A DNA stretch of 64,000 nt from an uncultured Lachnospiraceae bacterium (GTDB lineage: Bacteria; Bacillota; Clostridia; Lachnospirales; Lachnospiraceae). Below, one piece after another: positions 54,321 to 62,829 of this stretch. Under the pieces are notes generated by a model, which worked only from the letters and a program-made list of their open reading frames with translations, made no database searches and was not told the DNA's origin. The stretch spans positions 33,307-97,306 of the forward strand of contig CANRFZ010000012.1 of assembly GCA_947630025.1 (NCBI GenBank). The letters run 5' to 3'. Position 1 is the stretch's first letter. Each line of letters starts with the position of its first letter. The position numbers and the translations under genes were made by a program.

Positions 54321-55712
54321 ATGCTGAAAAAAGCAGCCGATGAGATGAAAAAAGAAAAGTTTTTTTATATTTTTATTGCGGTGACGGCGGCGCTTCTGTT
54401 TGCGGGCATCGTGTGGGTATACCACGTCAAAGTGCTGAACGCGCCCAAAGTATATTCGGACGGATTCGGGTATTATGTCTATCTGCCGGCGACGTTCATC
54501 TACCACGATTTTTCGTTTGGGTTTGTGGACGATAGCTGGTATCGACTGGATCTGTCTCAGGTCGCGGGCCATGCGCTTGACAAATATCCGGTGGGCGTCG
54601 CGGTGATGGAGAGCCCGTTCTTTTTTGCCGCGCACCTGATCTGCCTGCTGAGAGACCATTTTAGTGGGGGGGGGAATCCGTCTTCGATCACTGCTACCGG
54701 GTATTCGGATTTTTACCAGTATATGATTCTGTTCGGCGGCATTTTTTACTGGATTGTCGGAACGACGCTGTTATATAAGCTGCTGCAGAAATATCTGGGG
54801 TTCTCGGCGAAGACCTCGCTATTGGCCTGTGCCGTGATTACCTATGGGACGAATCTGTTTCATTACGCCGGGTATGACGCCTGTTTTTCCCATATTTATT
54901 CTTATTTCCTGTTCATCCTTTTTCTCTACTATCTGTGCTGGTATGAAAAACGGGATCTGCAGAAGCGGAACCGATTATGGCATACGTGTATTTTCGGTCT
55001 GCTGGCGGGACTGATCTTCATGTGCCGCAACACCAATATCCTGTTTGTCCTGACTTATGTGTTATATGGCGTGAAAGATCTGAAAACGTTAAAGAGCAGG
55101 ATTGTGCAGATCCTAAAGCCGGGCCGGGTTGTGCCGATTGTTCTCACCGGTTTTATCACGCTTGCGCCGCAGCTTCTCTATTGGCATACGGCCACAGGGC
55201 GCTGGTTTGTGTATTCTTACGGCGGCGAGTCGTTTTACTGGCTGAAGCCGCAGTTTGCCAACTTTCTGTTCAGCGTGCGCAAAGGTCTGTTTTTCTGGAG
55301 TCCGATTTTGCTATTGTCGGCAGCCGGTATTGTGATTGCTTATCGGAAAAGGCAGCAGCTATATACCGGGCTGGTAGTGTTCCTGCTGCTGATCGTGTAC
55401 GTATCATGCGCATGGTGGGCGTGGGCGTACGGCGGCTCTTACGGGCAGCGGGTGGCAGTGGATTTTATGTGTGTGTTTGCAATTTTTCTGGCGTATGTGT
55501 TTGATCTGCTGGAAAATCTGAAACGGCAGCCGGGCAGACGGCGGATCTATAGGGCGGCTTCGCTGCTGACATACGGCTACTGTACGGTCTGTATCGTGTG
55601 GAATCTGATCTGTATGCGTGCGTATTGGTATCGTGTGCTTCCGTGGGACGAGGCGGACTGGAACACGGTCAGGGACATTCTGCACATGGCGTTTCCGATT
55701 GTCTTCCGGTAA
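54321..55712 (+). CDS. Polytopic membrane protein, possible GT-C (GT39-like) glycosyltransferase
   Basis: About 463 residues with ten or more membrane helices. The first extracellular loop has SDGFGYYVYLPATFIYHD near 47, in which the Asp after the first helix fits the catalytic Asp of GT-C enzymes that use polyprenyl-phosphate sugars. ATG 54321 is preferred (AGGAGG 10 bases upstream); ATG 54291 overlaps the deaminase stop and is an alternative. A run of nine G at 54666-54674 encodes FSGGGN and keeps the frame. It probably adds a sugar to a surface glycan or protein outside the membrane. Confidence 0.7.
   Translation: MLKKAADEMKKEKFFYIFIAVTAALLFAGIVWVYHVKVLNAPKVYSDGFGYYVYLPATFIYHDFSFGFVDDSWYRLDLSQVAGHALDKYPVGVAVMESPFFFAAHLICLLRDHFSGGGNPSSITATGYSDFYQYMILFGGIFYWIVGTTLLYKLLQKYLGFSAKTSLLACAVITYGTNLFHYAGYDACFSHIYSYFLFILFLYYLCWYEKRDLQKRNRLWHTCIFGLLAGLIFMCRNTNILFVLTYVLYGVKDLKTLKSRIVQILKPGRVVPIVLTGFITLAPQLLYWHTATGRWFVYSYGGESFYWLKPQFANFLFSVRKGLFFWSPILLLSAAGIVIAYRKRQQLYTGLVVFLLLIVYVSCAWWAWAYGGSYGQRVAVDFMCVFAIFLAYVFDLLENLKRQPGRRRIYRAASLLTYGYCTVCIVWNLICMRAYWYRVLPWDEADWNTVRDILHMAFPIVFR
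54666..54674 (+). repeat. G9 homopolymer inside the GT-C-like gene
   Basis: Nine G bases in frame at Gly-Gly-Gly codons; one base more or less would truncate the protein at about residue 125. Confidence 0.85.
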
Positions 55713-55736
55713 CCGCCTCCGCCCGCCGTGTTTTGC

Positions 55737-55764
55737 TTGCACTTCCGATGAATTTTAGTATAAT
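55737..55764 (+). promoter_or_regulatory. Sigma-A-like promoter
   Basis: TTGCAC (55737-55742), 16 bp and a consensus TATAAT (55759-55764). It probably serves the operon from 55.84 kb onward. Confidence 0.7.
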
Positions 55765-55839
55765 AGAGATAACGTACCTGTCGCATCGATGCTAACACAT
55801 AGGTGCGGCAGTGTTGTTATAAAGAAAGAGGATATTCAT

Positions 55840-56319
55840 ATGGAAACAGAATTCGACGTCACGATCACGCCCGGCGATTTGTACGATTATATGATGCGCC
55901 ATACTTACAGCGGACTGGCCGGTATCATGGGAACGATGGTGGGCGTGCTGATGCTGGTGCTCTTTGCGTCCAACAGGCAGCCGGTCTGCCTGATTATCGG
56001 CCTAGTGATTCTCGCCTATCTGCCATGGACGCTTTTTATCAAGTCGCGGCAGCAGATGCTGGCAAATCCGGCGTTTAAGAAGCCGCTGCACTACCGGTTG
56101 TCGGAGGAGGGCATCGAGGTGTCGCAGGACGGCGTGACCGAGCGGATGGGCTGGGACGGCATGGTGAAGGCGGTATCGACGATGCACAGTATCGTCGTGT
56201 ATACGACGGCGACGAACGCCTGCATTTTTCCAAAGAGGGATCTGGGCGACGCGAAGTACAAGGCGATCGAGATCATCTCCACCCATATGCCGCCCAACAA
56301 AGTAAAGATCCGCGGATAG
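55840..56319 (+). CDS. YcxB-like small membrane protein
   Basis: A 159-residue protein with AAAGAGGA ahead of ATG 55840. Two adjacent membrane helices (about 28-46 and 50-65) are followed by a beta-rich cytoplasmic domain with HYRLSEEGIEVSQDGVTERM near 87, then VVYTTATNACIFPKRDL. This is the layout of the YcxB-like family of unknown function. It is transcribed with tsaE, 87 bases downstream. No enzymatic motif is present. Confidence 0.7.
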   Translation: METEFDVTITPGDLYDYMMRHTYSGLAGIMGTMVGVLMLVLFASNRQPVCLIIGLVILAYLPWTLFIKSRQQMLANPAFKKPLHYRLSEEGIEVSQDGVTERMGWDGMVKAVSTMHSIVVYTTATNACIFPKRDLGDAKYKAIEIISTHMPPNKVKIRG

Positions 56320-56406
56320 GCGGTGCGGCGCAGGCAGGCGGCTATACGGCGCGGCGGCGGGATCTATATGCAGTCGGCCCGGCGGCAGAGAGAAAGAGCG
56401 GTGAGG

Positions 56407-56844
56407 ATGAGCGTGAAGGTATGGGAAACGCACAGTGCGGATGAGACGTTTGCCTTGGGCAGGGAGATCGGACGGCGGGCGCAGGCGGGCGATGTCTATA
56501 CGCTGGTGGGCGATCTGGGAACCGGCAAAACGGTTTTGACACAGGGCGTGGCGGCGGGGCTCGGCATCGGAGAGCCGGTCAGCAGCCCCACGTTTACGAT
56601 TCTGCAGATCTATGAGGAGGGCAGGCTGCCCTTTTACCACTTCGATGTGTACCGCATCGGCGATGTGGCGGAGATGGACGAGATCGGATACGAGGATTAT
56701 TTCTACGGCGGCGGCGTCTGCCTGATCGAGTGGGCGAATCTGATCGGGGAGATCCTGCCGCCCGCCTGCCATGAAATCAAGATAGAGAAAGATCTGAGCC
56801 GAGGCTGCGATTACCGCAGAATCACGGTGGCAGATCCTATGTAA
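56407..56844 (+). CDS. tsaE: tRNA threonylcarbamoyladenosine biosynthesis ATPase TsaE
   Basis: A 145-residue P-loop ATPase of normal size. GDLGTGKTVLTQG near 37 is the Walker A, SSPTFTILQIYE near 59 the Thr-containing switch region, FYHFDVYRI near 76, and CLIEWANLI near 107 a Walker B-like strand. It works with TsaB and TsaD to make t6A37 on ANN-decoding tRNAs. ATG 56407 gives the family N-terminus (WETHSADETFALG). The partner genes tsaB and tsaD follow at 57.0 and 60.1 kb. Confidence 0.95.
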   Translation: MSVKVWETHSADETFALGREIGRRAQAGDVYTLVGDLGTGKTVLTQGVAAGLGIGEPVSSPTFTILQIYEEGRLPFYHFDVYRIGDVAEMDEIGYEDYFYGGGVCLIEWANLIGEILPPACHEIKIEKDLSRGCDYRRITVADPM

Positions 56845-56856
56845 ATATGGAGAGTA

Positions 56857-56984
56857 GTGTGAAAAATCACACTGATGTGCTGATTTTTCACACGGGAATT
56901 TGTGCCGGAACGTCACAAATTCCCCCGATGGCAGACGCGAATTTGAGATTCGCGTCGCCCCGTCGCGTAGACGCTCCGGAATGG
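56857..56984 (+). repeat. Multi-hairpin intergenic element, copy B
   Basis: Hairpin 1 is GTGTGAAAAATCA with TGATTTTTCACAC (56857-56893). Hairpin 2 is GGGAATTTGTG (56894-56904), loop CCGGAACGT, CACAAATTCCC (56914-56924). Then CCGATGGC and hairpin 3, GACGCGAAT-TTGAG-ATTCGCGTC (56934-56956). The tail has GTCGCG and GACGCTCCGGAATGG. It matches copy A at 50271 in hairpin 2, the GATGGC link and the tail. The loop of hairpin 2 can pair with the tail (GGAACGTC with GACGCTCC, one mismatch). It separates tsaE from tsaB. Confidence 0.78.
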
Positions 56985-57012
56985 AGAGTTCCTATGAAAG
57001 AGGAGGATTCCC

Positions 57013-58179
57013 ATGAAAATTCTGGCTTTGGACAGTTCCGGCCTGCCGGCGTCGGTGGCGCTGGCAGAAGATGATAATTTAATCGCGGAGTACACCATAC
57101 AATATAAAAAGACGCATTCCCAGACGCTGCTTCCGATGCTGCAGGAAATCCGGGACATGGTGGAGCTTGATTTGGATTCGGTGGACGCGATCGCGGTGGC
57201 GTCCGGGCCCGGCTCCTTTACCGGCCTGCGGATCGGCTCCGCCACGGCGAAAGGGCTCGCTTTTGCATTGAATAAACCGATCGTCCCCGTGCCGACGCTG
57301 GACGGTCTGGCCTATCAGATGTACGGCACGGACGCGCTGGTGTGTCCGGTCATGGATGCCAGACGGAGTCAGGTATACACGGCGGTCTACGAGTTTACGG
57401 CGGGAGACGACGGATATGACATGAGTGTCGTTAAAGAGCCGGAGGCTATGTTCTTTGACGAACTGGCGGAGATTTTAAATGCGTTTGAGCGGCGGGTGGT
57501 ATTTGTCGGGGACGGCATTCCCGTATTCCGGGAGCGCATGGCACAGGTCATGAAAGTGCCTTATGTGCTGGCGCCCGCCCACCGCAGCCGGCAGTCGGCG
57601 GCCTGCATAGCCGCGCTGGGCGCCGTGTACTATGCGCAGGGCAGGGCCGAGAGCGGCGACAGGTACGCGCCGGAATATCTGCGTCTGTCGCAGGCGGAGC
57701 GGGAGCGCGCCCGCAAGGAACGGCATACGGTGTGCCGCCCGATGACCGCGGAGGACGTCCCAGCTGTCAGCAGGCTGGAACAGGAGGTCTTTTCCATGCC
57801 TTGGTCGGCGGAGGATTTTTTGGAAATGATCGGAAACGAGCGCGCCCGCTATTATGTGGCGGAGCGGGACGGCGAGCCGGTGGGCTGCTGCGGCGTGCTG
57901 ATGGCAGCCGGTGAGGGCAGTATCACCAATGTGGCGGTAGCGCCCGCGCTGCGGAATCAGGGCATCGCCACGCAGCTTCTCCGTCATCTGATGCAGGAGG
58001 GAAGAAAGGACGGCCTGACCGCCTATACGCTGGAGGTGCGGGCGGGCAACGCGGCGGCGATCCATCTGTACGAAAAGCTGGGATTTGTGTCGGAGGGGAT
58101 TCGCCCGCGGTTCTACGAGAAGCCGGTGGAGGACGCCGTGATTTATTGGAAAAGACAGGGTTTGCACGGAACAATTTGA
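57013..58179 (+). CDS. tsaB: TsaB-RimI fusion: t6A complex subunit and ribosomal-protein N-acetyltransferase
   Basis: A 388-residue two-domain protein. Residues 1-225 are TsaB: MKILALDSSGLPASVAL, then VASGPGSFTGLRIG near 63 and VMDARRSQVY near 116. Residues 238-388 are a GNAT acetyltransferase of the RimI type: CRPMTAEDVPAVSRLEQEVF, PWSAEDFLEMI, and the acetyl-CoA loop RNQGIATQLL near 317, then NAAAIHLYEKLGF near 350. TsaB scaffolds TsaD/TsaE for t6A formation. RimI acetylates the N-terminus of ribosomal protein S18. Fusion of the two neighbours is known in some Firmicutes. AGAGGAGG precedes the ATG. Confidence 0.95.
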   Translation: MKILALDSSGLPASVALAEDDNLIAEYTIQYKKTHSQTLLPMLQEIRDMVELDLDSVDAIAVASGPGSFTGLRIGSATAKGLAFALNKPIVPVPTLDGLAYQMYGTDALVCPVMDARRSQVYTAVYEFTAGDDGYDMSVVKEPEAMFFDELAEILNAFERRVVFVGDGIPVFRERMAQVMKVPYVLAPAHRSRQSAACIAALGAVYYAQGRAESGDRYAPEYLRLSQAERERARKERHTVCRPMTAEDVPAVSRLEQEVFSMPWSAEDFLEMIGNERARYYVAERDGEPVGCCGVLMAAGEGSITNVAVAPALRNQGIATQLLRHLMQEGRKDGLTAYTLEVRAGNAAAIHLYEKLGFVSEGIRPRFYEKPVEDAVIYWKRQGLHGTI

Positions 58180-58189
58180 GGAGGTCCTT

Positions 58190-58432
58190 ATGCGCGTATA
58201 TTCGGGGCAGAACCGGCTTTTACGGGCGTCCTGCAACTGCTGCGGCAAAGATTTTTTGACGGAAAACGGATTTTTAAAAGAAGAATGTATCCACGTAGAG
58301 CATTCGTTCGGTTTCTTTGGGGCCGGGGACGGCCTGAATCATCAGTTTGACTTGTGCGAGGACTGCTACCGCAGGATCATCGGCGGATTTGCCATCCCCG
58401 TCGAGGAATGGGAACGGACGGAGCTGCTCTAG
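58190..58432 (+). CDS. Small Cys-containing protein of unknown function
   Basis: An 80-residue protein ten bases behind the tsaB-rimI gene, with GAGG upstream. C-N-C-C near 15 and C-E-D-C near 57 suggest a zinc ribbon or zinc knuckle. The sequence LTENGFLKEECIHVEHSFGF and HQFDLCEDCYRRIIGGFAIP is compact and appears conserved in style, but I cannot name a family. Tight spacing with tsaB-rimI and rnz suggests a role linked to tRNA or translation, as inference only. Confidence 0.65.
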   Translation: MRVYSGQNRLLRASCNCCGKDFLTENGFLKEECIHVEHSFGFFGAGDGLNHQFDLCEDCYRRIIGGFAIPVEEWERTELL

Positions 58433-58457
58433 GAGAGATCACGGAACAGGAGCGTTT

Positions 58458-59369
58458 ATGTTAGATATCTGCTTGCTGGGTACGGGCGGTATGATGCCGC
58501 TGCCGTACAGATGGCTCACATCGCTGATGGCCAGATACAATGGGACAGGCATACTGATCGACTGCGGCGAGGGAACCCAGATCGCGATGAAGCAGAAGGG
58601 CTGGAGCCCCAAGCCCATCGACACGATCTGTTTTACCCACTACCATGCCGACCATATCAGCGGGCTGCCGGGAATGCTTCTCACGATGGGCAACGCGGAG
58701 CGGACGGAGCCGCTATTGCTGATCGGGCCGAAGGGACTGGCGAAGGTGGTCGGTTCCCTGCGCGTCATCGCGCCGGAGCTCCCCTTTGAGATCCGGTACT
58801 TGGAGCTGACGGAGCCGGAGCAGACGGTTTCATTCGACGGTTTCCGCATCGAGGCGTTCCGGGTGCAGCATAACGTCGTGTGCTACGGCTACAACATCGT
58901 CGTGGAGCGGCAGGGCAGATTTGACGTGGGCGCCGCCGAGCGGTACAAAATTCCCAGAAACTACTGGAATCGCCTGCAAAAAGGTGAGATAATAGAGACG
59001 GAAGAAGGCACGTTCACGCCGGACATGGTGATGGGCGCGCCGCGCAAAGGGCTCAAGGTCACATACTGCACCGACACAAGGCCCACCGAAGGCATTGTGC
59101 GAAACGCCGCGGACGCCGATCTTTTTATATGCGAAGGGATGTACGGCGAGCCGGATAAGCTGCAGAAGGCCAAAGAGTACAGGCACATGACTTTTTATGA
59201 GGCGGCGAAGCTGGCAAAGGCCGCGCAGGTCAAGGAAATGTGGCTGACGCACTACAGCCCCTCGCTGGTGCACCCGGAGGAGTATATGCAGGATGTACGC
59301 CGGATCTTTCCCAACGCGGTGGCGGCGAAGGACGGAAGAAGCGTGGATCTTCTGTTTGAAGACGAATGA
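58458..59369 (+). CDS. rnz: Ribonuclease Z
   Basis: A 303-residue metallo-beta-lactamase-fold nuclease that cuts the 3' trailer from tRNA precursors. It opens LDICLLGTGGMMPLP and has IDCGEGTQIAM near 35, the zinc site FTHYHADHISGLPG near 57, VQHNVVCYGYNI near 137, TYCTDTRPTE near 208 and the late H-M-T-F-Y near 238 and LTHYSPSL near 260. Length matches the short RNase Z form. ATG 58458 has AGGAG 7 bases upstream. Its substrates include tRNAs lacking an encoded CCA, such as the two tRNA-Ser genes in this window. Confidence 0.9.
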   Translation: MLDICLLGTGGMMPLPYRWLTSLMARYNGTGILIDCGEGTQIAMKQKGWSPKPIDTICFTHYHADHISGLPGMLLTMGNAERTEPLLLIGPKGLAKVVGSLRVIAPELPFEIRYLELTEPEQTVSFDGFRIEAFRVQHNVVCYGYNIVVERQGRFDVGAAERYKIPRNYWNRLQKGEIIETEEGTFTPDMVMGAPRKGLKVTYCTDTRPTEGIVRNAADADLFICEGMYGEPDKLQKAKEYRHMTFYEAAKLAKAAQVKEMWLTHYSPSLVHPEEYMQDVRRIFPNAVAAKDGRSVDLLFEDE

Positions 59370-59398
59370 GACAGTCAGGTACGAAAGGAGCTGGGCCT

Positions 59399-59968
59399 AT
59401 GAAACGTTCCTCAGTGATTACGCTGATCGTGGTCGGCGTCCTCCTTGTCGCGGTGGTGGCAGGGTTTGGATATGCGTTAAACCGCAAGGCTAGGGCTGCG
59501 GCCGAGGCGGACAAGGAATCCACCGCGGTGCAGAAAGTGTTGATGAAAGATCTGGAGAGAGACTACCCGCCCACCGCCAAGGAAGTGGTCAAATACTTTG
59601 CGGAGATCGCGAAATGCTGCTACAACGAGGACTACACGGACGAGCAGCTTGCGCAGATGGTGGAAAAAGTGCAGGGCATCTACGACGACGAGCTGGTGGC
59701 GAACAACCCCACGGACGAGTATCTCGAAGCCCTGCGCACCGAGATCGCCGACATGAAAAACGATAACTGCACGATCACAAATTATACGTTGTCCTCCAGT
59801 CTGGACGTGGAGGAGTTTTCCGAGAACGGATACGAATGCGCCAGACTGTACTGCACCTTTTATATCAAAAGGGGCACGCAGGGAACGACGCAGTCCATGG
59901 AGGAGTTCGTCCTGCGCAAAGACGAGAACAGCCATTGGCGGATCTACGGCTGGAAGCTGGCGGAGTAA
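59399..59968 (+). CDS. Membrane-anchored or secreted protein of unknown function (possibly DUF6715)
   Basis: A 189-residue protein, AAAGGAG upstream. One N-terminal membrane helix (about 6-27) is followed by an external domain of mixed helices and strands (YFAEIAKCCYNEDYTDEQLAQ, then a C-terminal beta region FVLRKDENSHWRIYGWKLAE). The end resembles NTF2-like or lumazine-binding-like small domains of secreted Clostridia proteins. From memory it may belong to DUF6715, unverified. It lies between rnz and tsaD; no motif explains that position. Confidence 0.65.
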   Translation: MKRSSVITLIVVGVLLVAVVAGFGYALNRKARAAAEADKESTAVQKVLMKDLERDYPPTAKEVVKYFAEIAKCCYNEDYTDEQLAQMVEKVQGIYDDELVANNPTDEYLEALRTEIADMKNDNCTITNYTLSSSLDVEEFSENGYECARLYCTFYIKRGTQGTTQSMEEFVLRKDENSHWRIYGWKLAE

Positions 59969-60050
59969 CGCGCCAGATATGTGACACATATGTCATAAAT
60001 AAATTTGCCATAAATGAAACAATGTGTCATTTTCATGTGGGGAGAACGGC

Positions 60051-61082
60051 GTGAATACGAAAAAAAAAGACATTACGATACTTGCCATCGAGAGCTCCTG
60101 CGACGAAACCGCCGCGGCAGTCGTCCGCAACGGGCGCGAGGTGCTCTCCAATATCATATCTTCCCAGATCGACCTGCACACGGTCTACGGCGGCGTGGTG
60201 CCGGAGATCGCTTCGCGCAAGCATATCGAGCGGATCGATCAGGTGATCGCGGAGGCGCTATCGCAGGCGGGCGTCGGGCTGGGAGAAATGGACGCGGTGG
60301 CTGTGACTTACGGGCCGGGGCTGGTGGGCGCACTGCTGGTGGGCGTATCCGAGGCGAAAGCGATCAGCTTCGCGTCGGGCATTCCGCTGATCGGCGTGCA
60401 CCATATCGAAGGGCACATCAGCGCCAATTATATCGAAAACAAAGAGCTGGAGCCGCCTTTTATCTGTCTGGTCGTGTCCGGCGGGCACTCTCATCTGGTG
60501 CGGGTGACGGACTACGGCGCGTATGAGATTCTGGGGCGCACCAGAGACGATGCGGCGGGAGAAGCCTTTGACAAGGTGGCGCGGGCCATCGGGCTGGGCT
60601 ATCCCGGCGGGCCTAAGATCGACAGAGCCGCCAGGGAGGGCAATCCCGACGCTATCTCTTTTCCCAGGGCGAAGGTGGCGGACGCCGCCTACGATTTCAG
60701 CTTCAGCGGCCTCAAATCCGCAGTGCTGAATTATCTGAATGCCTGTGAGATGAAAGGGGAATCCTTCTCTCAGGCGGACGTCGCCGCGTCCTTCCAGAAA
60801 GCGGTGGTGGACGTTCTGGTGGAGCATTCCATGCGGGCGCTGGAGGAGTTTGGCGGCGGCAAATTCGCCATCGCCGGAGGCGTCGCGTCCAATACGGCGC
60901 TGCGCAGCGCCTTGGAGAGAGCCTGTGCGGAGAGAGGCGTTTCCTTTTACCGCCCCTCGCCCGTCCTGTGCACCGATAACGCCGCGATGATCGGGGCGGC
61001 GGCCTACTATGAATACCGCAGGGGCGTGCGCCATGGGTACGACCTGAATGCGGCGCCGAATCTGAAGCTGGGCGAGAGGTGA
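60051..61082 (+). CDS. tsaD: tRNA N6-adenosine threonylcarbamoyltransferase TsaD
   Basis: A 343-residue ASKHA-fold enzyme. GTG 60051 behind GGGGAG is preferred over GTG 60024. It has [16 protein letters not shown] near 10, [10 protein letters not shown] near 117 (the metal-binding His pair), VSGGHSHL near 140, [18 protein letters not shown] near 173 and [13 protein letters not shown] near 276. It transfers the threonylcarbamoyl group to A37 of tRNA together with TsaB and TsaE in this window; TsaC, the maker of the donor, is not here. It stands six bases ahead of ispD. Confidence 0.97.
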   Translation: MNTKKKDITILAIESSCDETAAAVVRNGREVLSNIISSQIDLHTVYGGVVPEIASRKHIERIDQVIAEALSQAGVGLGEMDAVAVTYGPGLVGALLVGVSEAKAISFASGIPLIGVHHIEGHISANYIENKELEPPFICLVVSGGHSHLVRVTDYGAYEILGRTRDDAAGEAFDKVARAIGLGYPGGPKIDRAAREGNPDAISFPRAKVADAAYDFSFSGLKSAVLNYLNACEMKGESFSQADVAASFQKAVVDVLVEHSMRALEEFGGGKFAIAGGVASNTALRSALERACAERGVSFYRPSPVLCTDNAAMIGAAAYYEYRRGVRHGYDLNAAPNLKLGER

Positions 61083-61088
61083 CGGAAG

Positions 61089-62315
61089 ATGAGCAGAAAG
61101 AGATGTACCGCTGTCGTGCTGGCGGCGGGAACCGGCAGCCGTATGCAGAGCGGCGTGGCCAAACAGTTTATGGAGCTGGGCGGCAGGCCGTTAATCTGGT
61201 ACGCGCTGCACGCGGTCGAAGAATCCTCTGTCGTGGATGACTGTGTTCTCGTCACCGGAGCGGAGGATATTTCTTATGTCCAAAAAGAGATCGTGGAAAA
61301 GTACGGTTTCCGGAAAGTGGCGGCGGTGGTGGCGGGCGGCGCCGAACGATATGATTCCGTTTATCTGGCGCTGCGCTTTATCGCGGACGGCGGCCTCACA
61401 GTGCCGAATCGGGACGGGTATGTGTTTATCCACGACGGCGCGAGGCCGTTTCTGACAGAGGAGATCCTGCGGCGCTGCTATGACGAAGTGCGTGTGTGCA
61501 GGGCGTGTGTGGCCGCCATGCTCGTCAAGGACACCGTCAAAGTTGCGGATCACGACGGCTTCGCCGTGCGGACGCCCGACCGGAGCACGCTATGGCAGAT
61601 TCAGACGCCGCAGGTGTTTGAGACACGGTTAATCACGGAAGCCTATGAAAAGATGATGGCGCGGCAAAAGGCAGCCGGTGTCCGGATCACGGACGACGCG
61701 ATGGCGGTGGAGACTTTTACGGACGTTCCCGTGAAACTGGTGCGGGGTTCCTATGAAAATATCAAAGTCACGACGCCGGAGGATATGGCGGCGGCGGAGG
61801 CATTTCTGAAAGACCGCTCCGATGGGCGGCGGGAAGCGGCGAAAGTTTTTCTGCTATGCGGGAAGATCTGCAGCGGCAAAAGCACCTATGCGGAGAAGCT
61901 GCGCAGCGAGCATCATGCGGTTCTGTTGTCCGTGGATGAGATCATGCTGGCAGTGTTCGGACTCTATGCCGGGGAAAAGCATGACGAATACACGGAGCGC
62001 ATACAACGCTATTTGTTTGAAAAATCCGTCGAGATTATCAAAAGCGGTCATTCCGTGATCCTGGACTGGGGATTCTGGACCGGACAGAAGCGGGCCGCTG
62101 CGAGAGCGTACTATCAGAGCCGCCATATCGCGTGTGAGTTCCACTATATCGACGTGGACGACGCTATCTGGAAAGAGCAGATCGAGCGGAGAAACCGGAT
62201 GGTGGCGGCAGGGGAGACGGAGGCGTACCTGATCGACGATAATCTTGCCGCAAAGTTTGCGGGGTTATTTGAACCGCCGGCTGACGACGAGATCGACGTC
62301 CGGGTGCGGCGGTAA
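61089..62315 (+). CDS. ispD: IspD (MEP cytidylyltransferase) fused to a P-loop kinase-like domain
   Basis: A 408-residue fusion. Residues 1-240 are IspD: VLAAGTGSRM near 10 (CTP loop), AKQFMEL, HDGARPF near 116, WQIQTPQVF near 172 and DDAMAVE near 203, in keeping with the MEP pathway enzyme. Residues 255-408 form a separate AAA_33/zeta-toxin-like P-loop domain: LLCGKICSGKSTYA near 258 (Walker A), LSVDEIMLAVFG near 280, VILDWGFWTG near 323 and an R-x-x-x-R-N-R region near 360. Such domains phosphorylate small molecules or RNA/sugar groups. I know of no standard IspD fused to this domain, so the second activity is unknown. Confidence 0.88.
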   Translation: MSRKRCTAVVLAAGTGSRMQSGVAKQFMELGGRPLIWYALHAVEESSVVDDCVLVTGAEDISYVQKEIVEKYGFRKVAAVVAGGAERYDSVYLALRFIADGGLTVPNRDGYVFIHDGARPFLTEEILRRCYDEVRVCRACVAAMLVKDTVKVADHDGFAVRTPDRSTLWQIQTPQVFETRLITEAYEKMMARQKAAGVRITDDAMAVETFTDVPVKLVRGSYENIKVTTPEDMAAAEAFLKDRSDGRREAAKVFLLCGKICSGKSTYAEKLRSEHHAVLLSVDEIMLAVFGLYAGEKHDEYTERIQRYLFEKSVEIIKSGHSVILDWGFWTGQKRAAARAYYQSRHIACEFHYIDVDDAIWKEQIERRNRMVAAGETEAYLIDDNLAAKFAGLFEPPADDEIDVRVRR

Positions 62316-62395
62316 CAGTCGATCGGCTGCCGGAATTTTTTGTGCAGCTTTTTTGGCAAACCTACATTTTTTGTGTAGATTTTTTGGCAAATAGG

Positions 62396-62424
62396 TTGAC
62401 ACTGAAATCCATTTTTGCTAGAAT
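62396..62424 (+). promoter_or_regulatory. Strong sigma-A promoter of the tRNA-Ser genes
   Basis: Consensus TTGACA (62396-62401), 17 bp and TAGAAT (62419-62424), about 75 bases before the first tRNA. Upstream T-rich repeats (TTTTTTGGCAAA near 62350 and 62380) may act as an UP element or as the ispD terminator. Confidence 0.8.
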
Positions 62425-62499
62425 ATTTTTTGCGCTGGCCGCGGAGACTGTTTTGTGGCAACGATGTTTTCGGCATCCGTGGAAGTGTGTTTCAGACAC

Positions 62500-62585
62500 G
62501 GAGAGGTATCGAAGTGGTCATAACGAGGCGGTCTTGAAAACCGTTTGTCCGCAAGGGCGCGTGGGTTCGAATCCCACCCTCTCCG
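62500..62585 (+). tRNA. tRNA-Ser (anticodon TGA)
   Basis: 86 nt. Acceptor GGAGAGG/CCTCTCC, anticodon loop CTTGAAA giving TGA, a long variable arm typical of serine tRNAs, T-arm GTGGGTTCGAATCCCAC and discriminator G. CCA is not encoded; the following bases are CTGG. Confidence 0.95.
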
Positions 62586-62707
62586 CTGGAAATGTTTGTG
62601 TTTTCTATGGAGAGCGGTATTTGGGCCGGGATTTCCTGTCGTGTGCGGCGGACGACGGCGGAACCGTGAAGTAAAACAGAATCTCAGATTATGATTTAGC
62701 TTTATTT

Positions 62708-62797
62708 GGAGAAGTACCCAAGATGGCTGAAGGGACACCCCTGGAAAGGGTGCAGGTCGTTAATAGCGGCGCGAGGGTTCAAATCCCTCCTTCTCCG
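62708..62797 (+). tRNA. tRNA-Ser (anticodon GGA)
   Basis: 90 nt. Acceptor GGAGAAG/CTTCTCC, anticodon stem CACCC/GGGTG with loop CTGGAAA giving GGA, long variable arm, T-arm with GGGTTCAAATCCC, discriminator G. CCA is not encoded. The 122 bases between the two tRNAs hold nothing recognisable. Confidence 0.95.
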
Positions 62798-62829
62798 TTT
62801 CGCCGCCAAGAGGCAGGCGCAAAGATTTT

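Noticed and set aside
60060..60068. Run of A near the tsaD start as a contingency tract
   Set aside because: It is in frame at Lys codons of an essential gene, and short A runs near starts are common.
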